Assembly: GCA_921293015.1 (NCBI GenBank)
Contig: OV121090.1
Coordinates: 806,001 to 870,000 of the forward strand
Reading direction: 5' to 3'
DNA from: Phorcus lineatus
Taxonomy: Eukaryota; Mollusca; Gastropoda; Trochida; Trochidae
Length of the DNA stretch: 64,000 nt
Shown here piece after piece: positions 54,901-64,000 of this stretch (positions are counted from its first letter, which is position 1; the number at the start of each line of letters is the position of its first letter). The translations under genes and the position numbers were made by a program. Under the pieces are notes generated by a model. It saw nothing but the letters and a program-made list of their open reading frames with translations. It did not search any database and had not been told where the DNA came from.

Positions 54901-55479
54901 ATTGAAGACCTTCTAAGCTAAGTGAACACATTGTTTGTTTCAGACCCGTGGTCAGCATTCCACATGGGGAACGGTTCCCTCAACAGCTTGGGACGTCTCC
55001 ATGTTCTCAACTCCACCCACGTGTTCTGGGAACAGAAGTCGGTGTTCGATAGCGACCTCATCGACTCAATCTGGATCGTCCAGGAGAAACACGGCCCCTT
55101 CAACACCGAGACCCTCCCCGTCAACATCAGCCATGAAATTGAGGAGACTATCGAGGCTACAGGGGGCAAACCAAACTTCCTGGAGACCACTAAAGAAAAT
55201 AATAAGGAAGCAACGATAGCTAAAACAGATACGACTCAGCGAATGGCAATTGGAATCTCCTTTGGAGTATTTGTTGTTGTTATTCTCTTCGGAGTGCTCA
55301 TCGTCAAGCGCTGTCGGCGCAGACGGAAAACGGTGAGGCGTTGGGAGCAGATGGATTTCAATTACGGGAAGAAGTTTTACTCTCCTGCTAAAGATATGGA
55401 CAAAGAGCTGGACAATGATTTTGAGATTGATATGAGTGATGGGACACTTCCAACAACTAAATTGTTGTCTGACGATTGA
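39987..55479 (+). CDS. Gene D: membrane-anchored acid phosphatase type 7-like (purple acid phosphatase)
   Basis: Exons: 39987-40110, 50542-50771, 51166-51258, 51652-51801, 52248-52323, 52970-53090, 53440-53637, 54410-54606, 54944-55479, with a probable extra microexon at 54338-54361. Phases are consistent throughout; 574 aa (582 with the microexon). A signal-type hydrophobic stretch lies at 15-31, a fibronectin-like N-terminal domain at about 50-145, then the metallophosphoesterase. Metal ligands are all visible: YGDLG (Asp160), GDFAY (Asp188, Tyr191), GNH (Asn223, His224), MGHRPMYCSN (His308) and AHEHSYER (His348, His350). These hydrolyse phosphomonoesters with a binuclear metal centre. After the catalytic domain come a stalk, a helix (AIGISFGVFVVVILFGVLIV, about 498-517) and a basic then acidic 57-residue tail, so the enzyme should face outward or into the secretory lumen. 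AATAAA at 57717. Confidence 0.9.
40225..40330. repeat. Dispersed repeat, copy 1
   Basis: ATGGATTTACAACTTCTTTATTGCAAG...GGTGTAGATACTAACACCGTTATCAAGCAAG. A second copy is at about 58615-58700. Confidence 0.6.
40798..40977. mobile_element. MITE-like element in gene D intron 1
   Basis: Starts CTTAAAGAGGCTGCCCTATC and ends AGCACTGTCCATTTAA, short imperfect inverted ends; homologous in inverse orientation to 37391-37575. Confidence 0.6.
40980..50541. other. Rest of gene D intron 1
   Basis: 9.5 kb of AT-rich sequence. I read no exon, RNA gene or intact element. (AATG)-type short repeats occur at about 48745-48775. Any regulatory elements would have to be found by cross-species conservation. Confidence 0.5.
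50916..51034. mobile_element. Short palindromic element in gene D intron 2
   Basis: GGGCCTGCTTTCACAAAGC at the left is mirrored by GCTTTGTGAAAGGAGGCCC at the right, with repeated TAAGGTTA-type blocks inside. A decayed relative may be at 60920-61010. Confidence 0.75.
54338..54361 (+). CDS. Gene D candidate 24-nt microexon
   Basis: Acceptor TTTATTCCTGATAG and donor GTGAGTAA flank 24 nt that run phase 2 to phase 2, adding PLILVNP plus a Leu between VRKG and LEDIFYHFG. Acid phosphatase type 7 proteins normally have several residues at this point (my recollection of the family). The following intron would be only 48 nt. If skipped, the frame is unaffected. Confidence 0.5.
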
Positions 55480-56321
55480 TAGAGATTTGATACTTCTATC
55501 AAATTAACTGTTGTTGTAAGATTGAAAGAAAAGATGGAACTCTAGTCACTAGAACCAACTAACTGTTGTTTGACAAGTGAGTTGATCTTGGGCGCAAAGA
55601 ATTTTGTCATCATCAAAATGCCTTGAATTTTTCTAATTCTATTTCTCCCGTTTAGTTTGAGGCCTTAGGTAGAGAAACCATGAGGGGTAGCTCAAGTGAT
55701 AACATTCTGACCTAGGCTAGAAATGGGGAAGCCTGAATGGACACAATCAGAGTTCGTTGTGCAACTGGCTGCGGTGTTTCAAAAGTAATCTTTCAAAAGC
55801 CTCAATCATTCCTGTAAGTTTTGGTAAAAATAGAATTTATTTGACAGTGCTGGAATTTAACAGATAGTTCTTATACCAATTTTTTTTTAGCTGGGGAAAC
55901 CTGCAGGAAGCACAAGATATGTTCATATTCACACAGAGGTTACATGAGGACTTTTTTACGTGAGCTATCTCACAGGGGAGAGAATGGTTGTTGATGTGCC
56001 TTATGTATTTTGTTCTCATTTCAAGTTGAATGAAAAGGCTGAAGATTCTTTTCTTGTAAATTATTATTGTTGAAAACTTGTTAACAATATGCATAATTTT
56101 GAATGTGAAGTGCTTCTGGAAGCAGTTATGAAGATCTTTGTCCACCAAAGAATGATAATCTTAACCTCTAAATGTTTTAGTCTTAAACTTTAAAAAAGAT
56201 ATGGAGTCAACTTTGCATCACTTTTTTTATGACATGACCTTGTTGACAGATTTGTTGTCATACACTGTTCAGAATGTTGTTTTCTCAAAGAGGTTGTTAT
56301 GCTACGGCAATTGTACCAAAG

Positions 56322-56632
56322 CATTTCTGTCCTCTCCAATATCACAAACATTTCTGTCCTCTCTAATATTACAAACATTTCTGTCCTCTCCAATATTGCA
56401 AACATTTCTGTCCTCTCCAATATTGCAAACATTTCTGTCCTCTCCAATATTACTAACATTTCTGTCCTCTCCAATATCACAAACATTTCTGTCATCTCCA
56501 ATATTACAAACATTTCTGTCCTCTGCAATATTGCAAACATTTCTGTCCTCTCCAATATTACAAACATTTATGTCCTCTCCAACATTACTAACATTTCTGT
56601 CTTCTCCAATATTACAAACATTTCTGTGCTCT
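56322..56632. repeat. 27-bp tandem repeat in the 3' UTR of gene D
   Basis: CATTTCTGTCCTCTCCAATA plus TTACAAA repeated 11 times exactly 27 bp apart, plus a partial copy. Because 27 is a multiple of 3, four long frames stay open on both strands (units such as FLSSPILQT or MFVILERTE); none looks like a real gene. Confidence 0.92.
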
Positions 56633-57164
56633 ATTGAATCTCCATTTTATTTAGCAATCATGAAATGTAAATTGGTTGGTTTATTCAGGTCAGTGTAAAA
56701 GTTCAGTTCCTTTTTTGGAATCTTTTGCTCAATTTTAATGTGAAGGTGGTCATTTTTGGTCAATAAAAAACTTATCTACTACTTATATCAACTTTAACAT
56801 AATTATGTTCATTAAACATTGTGTTAGTTTCATTTCATCTATCACTGCTTATTCATTTACCCAAAACATAATTTTGCTTCCCATTTTATTGTTATATCTA
56901 TTAAAAAAAGTCAAAATCAGTAGTATTTAATGAGGTTTTTAGTTAAAATTGATTTAAGCATGAGCATGTAGATTAATTTGTAGATATAATATGAAGATAA
57001 TTACTTTTTTGAGTAGAGGAAGAGTTTTGATAGGATGCATTAGGAGCTTCCCAATTTTGAATGCCTACAAGTCTTTTGTTTAACTCTTCATTTCATTCCA
57101 TCATTCATTTACTTGCCATTCCGTTGAACAGATGACGATCTCTATGAACATATATATCTTATCT

Positions 57165-57361
57165 TTGGGTGCAATGCTACCCTGAATTTCAGCGCAGTAC
57201 CACCCATGGTTCGCTAGTTCCAGCCGATGCTTGCAGGTTTCACTGCAATGCATAGCCACAATGGTGTTGCGGTCTTTCTCCCTGCAATAATACTAGCAGC
57301 CGCGATATAAGTGAAATGCTCTTGAAAGCAGCTTTAACACCAATTCACCTCACCTCACCTT
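57165..57361 (+). mobile_element. 5'-truncated tRNA-derived SINE
   Basis: Matches the body and (CACCT) tail of the full copy at 59.0 kb, from GCAATGCTAC to CACCTCACCT, without the tRNA head. Confidence 0.85.
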
Positions 57362-57716
57362 CATAGGTAAAATGATTGATATATTCTTTAAATAAGGACG
57401 CTGTGATAGGATTTTGCTCCTCCTATGATAAGGTTTTAAACCATTTTCTCATATGTTCTGCATTTGTATAATTTATGCAATCATTGATATCCTCATCCAA
57501 AACTTTTAAAGGAATGTTGCCAAGATTTTTTAAAGATGCAATATATTTGAATTCTTTGGTGTTTATTTATTTTCTGTGTATTGAATTGAGTTCTTTTGTC
57601 TTCATTTTTCTTCTTTATGTCTGTTTTTAATCATAATAATGTGTTGTTTTAGCATGTTTATTTACATAATAATATTTAACTGCTATGTGATGGTTGTGAT
57701 GTGTGTTTGCTACTTG

Positions 57717-57722
57717 AATAAA
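57717..57722 (+). terminator. Likely distal polyadenylation signal of gene D
   Basis: AATAAA followed by AGACTTG and T-rich sequence; an earlier AATAAA at 56762-56767 is an alternative that would drop the SINE from the 3' UTR. Confidence 0.45.
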
Positions 57723-58614
57723 AGACTTGAATGATACATATATGAATCTTTCTTTAATATTTGAGAAACTTACAATAAGAAAACCTTACTACTTTTAGGC
57801 TTTATTCACCTTTGTTAAACTTTTGTTTGTTTGTTATGGACACTTTAAAGGAATTATTGTATACTTTTTGACAATTTCTTAATCCCTTTAATGTTCCTGA
57901 TGCAATAAAATAGTTATTTTATGAACACTGAACATCGATAATGCTTATACAAACCTGAGCATCAGTGACAATACTTTGAACTTAGAGACTGTAGAAAAGC
58001 ACTCTTTCAATTCTAGTTGGATATTTGAAAGCACTTGTTTAAGCTTTCCATCGATGCAATGAAGTACTTATTCTTCTTTAAAATTGACCTGTATCAACTA
58101 GAAAGTTAAGACAGCCGAAGTTTGCATAGAGATAAAAAGAAAAATGGTCGGTTGTGCATAAAATTGAAAATTATGAACAGTTGAAAACAACAGAACTAGT
58201 TATGTATTCAGCTTTTGAAATTACCTGAACTAGATGAACTCTGAACTAAGTACAATGGGTGAAATATTGTTTAAATTGGTGTGTGCTAGTGACTGTATGA
58301 CATTACATTTTATTTTTGGATTGAAAAGTTTGAAATATTGAAGACGTGTGCAAGTGCACTAAATCTTCTGTATTCAATTGTTTCAAAATATAAAATCATC
58401 AAAATTTTGGCCTCATGAAGGCCAAAAATAAATGTTTTAGATTTACTGAAATTGAATGTCTATGAATAAAAGTAAATAAAGTCAGTCAAATTTTCTTAAT
58501 GACATATCTATTCTTTAAAAGAAACACCAAACCAAAATGGTCAATTCAAATACAGTATTTGGTTAATGGTTATGACTTCTTTGAGAGGTATTAAAGAGTT
58601 GGTAAGATGAAAGA

Positions 58615-58700
58615 GAAAAAGTTTTATGGATTTACAACTTCTTCATTGCAGGGTTGTGATGTTTTTGTGTAGATATTACCACTGTTAACAAACAAGTCAA
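58615..58700. repeat. Dispersed repeat, copy 2
   Basis: ATGGATTTACAACTTCTTCATTGCAGG...GTGTAGATATTACCACTGTTAACAAACAAG, diverged from the copy at 40.2 kb. Confidence 0.55.
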
Positions 58701-59020
58701 CACATGCGTGATAATAGTCTTAGTATTTACAGAGAAAAACAGTAAAAAACCTAGAGACATTTCGGTACTACAATAACATTGTAAATTCATAAAACTTGCT
58801 CAACTATAGAATGGTGATGTCAAAACTTATTACTTTCTTCTTGATATATAACAATAGTCTTACATTAATTATTTTATCATTCTTTGAAATAACCCATTCC
58901 TGAAACTTAAAGATCCTTTGTGTAAAGTACAAAATTAACTCTTAAAAAAATACTAATAACAAAAGGCAATAGTTGAGACATACTGTTGACAAGTTTATTC
59001 TGGTCAGTTCTGTATAACTA

Positions 59021-59344
59021 GGGGTCGGTATAGCGCAGTGGTTAGCGCGTTCGGCTTCGGATCAGGACGTCTGTGGTTCGAATCCGGCCTGGGGCTCGGC
59101 AACTTTGTCTGCAGTAGAGAACTGTTCTACACGCAGTCAGGTTTGGTTGCAATGCTACACTTGAAATTCAGCGCAGTACCACCCATGGTTCGCTAGTTCC
59201 AGTTGTTGCTCGCAGGTTTCACCGCAATACATAGCCACAATAGTGTTGCGGGCTTTCTCTCTGCAATAATACTAGCAGCCGCCATATAAGTGAAAAACTC
59301 TTCAAAGCGGAGTTAAACACCAACTCACCTCACCTCACCTCACC
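59021..59344 (+). mobile_element. Full-length tRNA-derived SINE
   Basis: Flanked by the 12-bp target-site duplication TCTGTATAACTA (59009-59020 and 59345-59356). The head has an A box (TAGCGCAGTGGTTAGCGCG) and a B box (GGTTCGAATCC, 59075-59085). The body is about 220 bp and the tail is (CACCT)n. It would be transcribed by RNA polymerase III and mobilised by a partner LINE. Confidence 0.93.
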
Positions 59345-59471
59345 TCTGTATAACTATAAGCATTAGTAAAACTGCACATACTCTGAAGAACATCCAAAGT
59401 CTGCAAAGGAAAAGTCCACGCTCACTAGGTGAACTGTAAACCCACTCAGCATCAGTAACGTCTGTACCAAC

Positions 59472-59596
59472 CTGAGCATTGATAACTGCTTCACATCTCC
59501 TGCTAATAGCAGCGATGAGATCACATTTTGTGGAATCGCCGTCCACTCGCCCTGCAAGATGGATGGGGTAGAGTCGTCAGTTGAGGTTGCCGCCAT
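59472..59596 (-). CDS. Possible first coding exon of a minus-strand gene
   Basis: MAATSTDDSTPSILQGEWTA continues through IPQNVISSLLLAGDVKQL and can end at CTCAG/GTTGGT (phase 2). The start lies in GCGATGGCGGCAAC, a YY1-type translation-start context usual for housekeeping promoters, and sequence upstream (59700-60000) is richer in CpG than the surroundings. A second frame is also open to 59340. No downstream exon was found before 57.8 kb, so this may be a fragment. Product not recognised. Confidence 0.35.
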
Positions 59597-60029
59597 CGCA
59601 GACGTTGGTATAACTCGTTATAAAGATATTTGATATGAATTATATTAGCTGATTTGGAGTGCCTGGGAAGAATTCTGATGTTGTTTTCTTAAAAAAGAAC
59701 TGGTGACGCTGGCCATTGTCTTGCGAAAAAGCGTACGTGACGTACGTAATTATGGGTTGTACACGGTGCCTAAGAATCTCGTTTTGGGTTTTCTCAACCT
59801 AATCTAGCCAATGTAAAACTAACCTATTTTGACTGTCAGTTTGGCTGTTGAATAGCGGTTAGCCGCACAGGACCTCGGATCATTAAAAACAATTTAAAAA
59901 ATAAAAATTAAAAATAAAAACAGAGGTACAATTCGATTCAGGGGGTGTTCTCCAAAAAAATGTTAAAATTCGAGGCGAGGCGGTCAGGCCGGAAGTGGGA
60001 CAAACGGGGTTGTTTGAGCAGAAGATCAC

Positions 60030-60150
60030 AAGATACTGATGCTTCCTGTAACAGAATTCAAGGATCTAATTTTATAAAACTTTAACATTTTAGCCTTTAA
60101 CTTAAGATATGATAAATAATGTAATGCATGGTGAGCTGCACAGCTCCTGA
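60030..60150. repeat. Diverged dispersed repeat, copy 1
   Basis: ACATTTTAGCCTTTAACTTA...GTAATGCATGGTGAGCTGCACAGCTC resembles ACATTTTAACCTTAAATAAT...GCAATACCTGATGAGCCGCAGAGCTC at 62005-62067. Confidence 0.4.
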
Positions 60151-61430
60151 ATATCTAAAAGTCTTCCCGAACATTCAAAATTTGAAATATTATAATATTG
60201 GAAATATCAAAATATTGTCATGTTCTTCTAAGACGTTGTCAAAATATATCACAATTGTAAATGGTGGATTGCACAATAATGCCGCCAAATCGGTATCTAT
60301 ATTGAATATATTTAAATAATATATTTAAATACTCCTACCTCCTACAGAGAATAAGGAAAGCTTCTACCTCACTGGATGAGATAAACATCATATAGTTGTA
60401 TGTCAATGGTATAAACAGCATGATAAGTTCTTAATTATTCTACAGGCGTGGGTGTGCATTGTAACATTACACCTCTTGACTACAGATCTACACGAGTTTC
60501 ACCAATAGAGAAGGCATACGGAAACGATTAAGATTTAATTTGACTTGAACATGAATAGACCATGATTGTGCTAGTAAAATAACAGAGAGAATCTCAACCA
60601 AGTGTCTTCTCTTTTCAAATATATCAACAATATAAAAACGTTTTAATTCTAGTGCTTATGATGTTATTTTGACTAAAAGACAATTTCATTCTTTTTATCG
60701 TATTCCCGTTTTATTGTAAGCAGATACTTCAAAATATCACATCGTTAGACCTGCGTTGCATGCCCTAGTGGAATAAACACTGCATGATGACAGGCAAAAT
60801 GAAATATTTCAATGCGTGACAGAAAACATGTGGCCTAGGATTGTATATATTGATCAGTAGATTCAGTTGAAGTAAATTTGTCCTCAAGACCTTGAACAAA
60901 AGATAACCTTACATGACCGATGACCTTAGCACTACATTAACACTGCTCTAAGGCTACCTTAGTCAGCGAAGATTATAATAAATCTTTGTGTAACGTGACC
61001 CAGATGACCATTAGAATTGAACTGGATGATCCCTGTGTGATTTAAGCATACTCTTGACAAATTAAATGTATCTATTTTCGAATTAGCTTAATTACTTGAT
61101 AGCATGCTCTGTGTCTTATCACTATCAGGTTCATACTCTTATGATATATGACTTATCAATACTATCACAACCTCATTTAGTATATACGTATATTACACAT
61201 GTGACGTGTTCAAGAGTGAAATAGCTTATGGGCGCTCTAACTCTGTGTACGTTTAATTTTGGGTAGGTAAAGTGGACTAAAGGGCAATGGAAACAAAAAC
61301 GGGTTTAAGTAATTCGTGATTGAAAATCGGACTGGGGCCCGCGCCAATGATTCAAACATAATTCAATGTTAGTGTTAAATGATCGAAAATCCTCCTAGTA
61401 GGCCCTACTCAAGAGGAAGTGACGTAAGAT

Positions 61431-61735
61431 GAGGTGAGGTGAGGAGATTTGGGATTTAACGCCGCTTTCAATTCGAGTATTTCACTTATATCACGACAGC
61501 TAGTATTATTGCAAGGAGAAAGCCTGCAACATCATTGTGGCTACGCAATGCGGTGAAACCTGCGAGCAACGGCCGGAATTAGCAAACAATTGGTGGTACT
61601 GCACTGAAGTTCAAACTTTACTGCGTGTAGAACAGTTATCTAATGCAGACAAAGTTGCTGAGCCCCTGGCTGGATTCGAACCATTGACCTCTTGATCCGA
61701 ACGTCGTAACACCTGCACTATCCCGCCCCACACAG
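61431..61735 (-). mobile_element. Full-length tRNA-derived SINE, reverse copy
   Basis: Same family as 59.0 kb: (AGGTG) run at 61431-61445, body, then TGGTTCGAATCCAGCC (B box, reverse strand) at about 61667-61682 and a decayed A box. More diverged, therefore older; the flanking duplication is unclear. Confidence 0.85.
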
Positions 61736-61859
61736 ATTGAGGAGTTCCCATCATTGCAGTAACAAATAAATGACGTCTCAATGAAAAAAGCCGTGTGTAC
61801 TTGGTGAAATGTTTTAATATTATCTGTTGAAAAGAATAGTCATTGTACACTTTACCTCA

Positions 61860-62110
61860 TCAGGAATTATGGCATTACCCGCCGTGCAGCGTCCATCCGT
61901 CGTCCGTCTGTAAGCTATCTTCTCCTTCGATCCTAACTCATGACCTTATGTGCCCCAAAAAATCATGAATTTTGCGGGGAAGTACCATGCATTACCTTGA
62001 TAAATTTTGACATTTTAACCTTAAATAATATCCAATAATGCAATACCTGATGAGCCGCAGAGCTCAAAGCTCTATTCCTCACTTATATAGCTGTCTCCTG
62101 CGATCAAGGT
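61860..62110. repeat. Diverged dispersed repeat, copy 2
   Basis: See the 60.03-kb copy; includes CCGCCGTGCAGCGTCCATCC and GAGCCGCAGAGCTC. Confidence 0.35.
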
Positions 62111-63100
62111 AGTGGTCCGATCATGCCACAATGACCTCGTTATTCAAGAGCGCTGACAGACGCCTCCGTTCTTGAACACGCCTTAACGCTTTGCTTGTAT
62201 ATCAGTCAAGACACACAGGTATGTACATACGCTATTCAGGAATATTTCATTTGTCTGACAAGTTTGAACATACCAATTTTTTAATGCGAGGAGGGTGAAC
62301 ATTTACTGAATTTGCTTTACTTTATTCACCTTTCTTAACAATGGAAGTATCTCTTTGAATTTAACCAAGTCCTTAACTATGTTACTTCAACAACACTTGC
62401 AACATGGCGGTTTTAAAGTGTTGATTAGAAACATGCCTGTGTATGTTTTCAGATAAATGATACATGTGCTATGCATCACATCGTTATATTATCTACAGTC
62501 GTGATACCGCTTATTGATCATAATGATAAAAATGTAATAATGTTTCAGTTTTTCAGATCTTTACTAAACATTTTAGTAACTTCCATAACTTCTTTAATAT
62601 AAACATAACCTACGATTTCCAGATTCTCTTCATCTGCATGTTTTATGTTGAATGGTGTGGAGCTGTTGTGTGGGTGTTGTGTGGATGTTTTGTGGGTATG
62701 TATCTTTATCCCTCATGTATCTTTACCCTACACCGTATATTATTGTTATATGTGTTATCTAAAATTCCTCAGGTTCATGCGTTTTATGTATGTTTGATAA
62801 TTCATTTCATTTTAGTAATTTCAATTATTCTATTAACTCAATCAAATACAATACAAATACAACTCAATTTCCAAATTCAAAATGCACAATATCTCCAAAA
62901 CCTAATTATGAAAATGAATCTAATCCTAACTTGATTTCTCTTAACAGAAATATGCCTAATTTCATATGTTATGTGTACGTTCAAGATCGTCGCATACGTA
63001 TCTTTACCTTGCATGGCTGTGTACAATAATAGTTAAATGTTTCGAACAATAAACAAAGACAGGACAGAGTCCATGATGTAATGTATAGACAAACTGCCAC
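62111..63100. other. Intergenic, gene-free
   Basis: Two overlapping short plus-strand frames at 62638-63029 show no domain; low-complexity rather than coding. Confidence 0.4.
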
Positions 63101-63179
63101 TCATTAAATTACAACCAACATCATAAAATTACTTTAAACTTTAAGAAGAGATATTTTATATACTTGAAACGGATGCTGT

Positions 63180-63311
63180 TTATATGTTTTACTGTCATTT
63201 TATTTCTTTGTTTTAATTTTATTGAAATATTTTATCTCATAAATCGCTGAGCGATTGGATGTATTACACATGTGAGACGTAAATAAAATATTCTGTCTGT
63301 CTGTCTGTCTA
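63180..63311 (+). mobile_element. 3' end of a LINE related to the 15.3-20.3 kb element
   Basis: TCTCATAAATCGCTGAGC...GTGAGACGTAAATAAAATATTCTGTCTGTCTG parallels TCTCATAAATCTGTAAAG...GTGAGACTCAAATAAATCATCTGTCTG at 20161-20294, including the (CTGT)n tail. The 5' limit is uncertain. Confidence 0.6.
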
Positions 63312-63640
63312 CAAAGCCACAGTAAGGATTTACAAAGCGCTGTGTGTTGATACGGTATTTATGAAAGGCGTACGTTAGTCTGTCATAAAATTCAGTTGTG
63401 CACAATCAGGACGGGCCGGGTTGAGGTGTGACTTTAAAATATCCTGACTCAGGATTATTAGGTTTTAGAAAGAGCATAATGTACGTAAACTCCCTTATTG
63501 GAAGTTATCTTAATATACATCTAGCGTAGGTCATGTTGTCCGATGTCCTTTTTTGGACCAATACTTTATTTAATGCTCTCTACCTACAAATTAGGTTGAT
63601 GTCGTCTTCAGCATTCTCTTGAAACTTCTAAATCAACAAA

Positions 63641-63718
63641 ATGTCAAAAATGGATAAAACTGGTCACGCAAATGATGGTTTCAAAGAGAAAAAGTGGAGA
63701 GATTATCTTCTTACCTTG
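63641..63718 (+). CDS. Possible first coding exon of a gene leaving the window
   Basis: ATG in CAAAATGTC, 26 codons (MSKMDKTGHANDGFKEKKWR then DYLLTL) ending in TTG before a strong GTAAGG donor, phase 0. The hydrophilic-to-hydrophobic turn at the end would suit the start of a membrane segment. Not recognised; a chance ORF with a donor is possible. Confidence 0.35.
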
Positions 63719-64000
63719 GTAAGGTATTTTATTATTTATATCATTTACTTGAGTGTCTGAATAATTTTTCAGACTGATTTATTAACGACGTAATACTTGC
63801 TTATTTACCGAATGGGTTTTGAAAAAAATTTGATAAATAAAACATTGCAAAGTGCTCCATGTTTTATCGAACAAGTACATTTCTGTACTAGGGTCTACAG
63901 GTCTATGTAAATCTATATTGATATGTTAGTTGATGAACAATCATTTATCACAAATATGTTATAAAGTGTTTATTCACAAGTGTAAGTTGTAGACTGATTA

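Noticed and set aside
56190-56698. Repeat-rich proteins of 112-165 aa on both strands
   Set aside because: Open only because the 27-bp tandem repeat keeps frame; four frames are equally open and lie in a 3' UTR.
59021-59095. A tRNA gene
   Set aside because: A and B boxes are good, but the sequence is continuous with a SINE body and tail and is bounded by a target-site duplication; the acceptor stem does not pair well by eye.

Overview
This window is animal nuclear DNA, not bacterial. Short exons with GT..AG junctions and consistent phases sit in a sea of LINEs, SINEs, foldback/MITE-like elements and a satellite array. The protein families (single-CUB/LDLa membrane proteins, a secreted ShKT-VWC-ShKT protein, a purple-acid-phosphatase type 7 enzyme), the AT-rich introns and a tRNA-derived SINE with a (CACCT)n tail fit a marine lophotrochozoan, most likely a mollusc. 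The species cannot be told from sequence alone. All gene models below were assembled by reading splice sites by eye; there is no transcript support.

Region 1 (1-30,100): two paralogous genes lie head to head. Gene A (minus strand, exons at 21900-21816, 12542-12324, 11679-11524 and 225-<1) and gene B (plus strand, exons at 26872-26968, 28501-28731, 29166-29306, 29555-29781 and 30013-30069) both encode signal peptide, one CUB domain, one LDL-receptor class A repeat, one transmembrane helix and a short basic tail. Their intron phases match (1,1,1). Gene A is bloated by insertions. Intron 3 holds a 6.1-kb L1-type LINE (280-6356, flanked by a 14-bp target-site duplication), a 122-bp satellite of 33 equal-length monomers (about 6.6-10.6 kb) and a 73-bp array (10.9-11.35 kb). 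Intron 1 holds a second, nearly intact LINE (about 15.3-20.3 kb) nested in an inverted-repeat element. The space between the genes holds a truncated LINE, a Tc1-like fragment, a 21-bp minisatellite and foldback elements.

Region 2 (30,100-39,000): an orphan ribosomal protein uS7/RPS5 exon-like fragment (31.0-31.2 kb), then a complete minus-strand gene C (38986-32673, seven exons, 222 aa) for a secreted ShKT-VWC-ShKT protein. At least three of its introns carry short elements with related TTAAAG-type termini.

Region 3 (39,000-57,750): a degraded coding tail at 39.3 kb, then plus-strand gene D, a membrane-anchored acid phosphatase type 7-like (purple acid phosphatase) gene with a 10.4-kb first intron and nine clear coding exons. 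A 24-nt microexon is also likely. Its 3' untranslated region carries a 27-bp tandem repeat and a truncated SINE.

Region 4 (57,750-64,000): mostly non-coding. It has a full SINE with a 12-bp target-site duplication, a second full-length copy in reverse, a possible minus-strand first exon at 59.6 kb, the 3' end of another LINE at 63.3 kb, and a possible first coding exon at 63.64 kb that runs out of the window.

The genes do not form a pathway that can be read from sequence. What links them is that all encode secreted or cell-surface proteins. The most interesting content is the divergent receptor-like pair, the LINE whose two ORFs are separated only by an in-frame UAG, and the satellite with perfect length conservation but shuffled variants.
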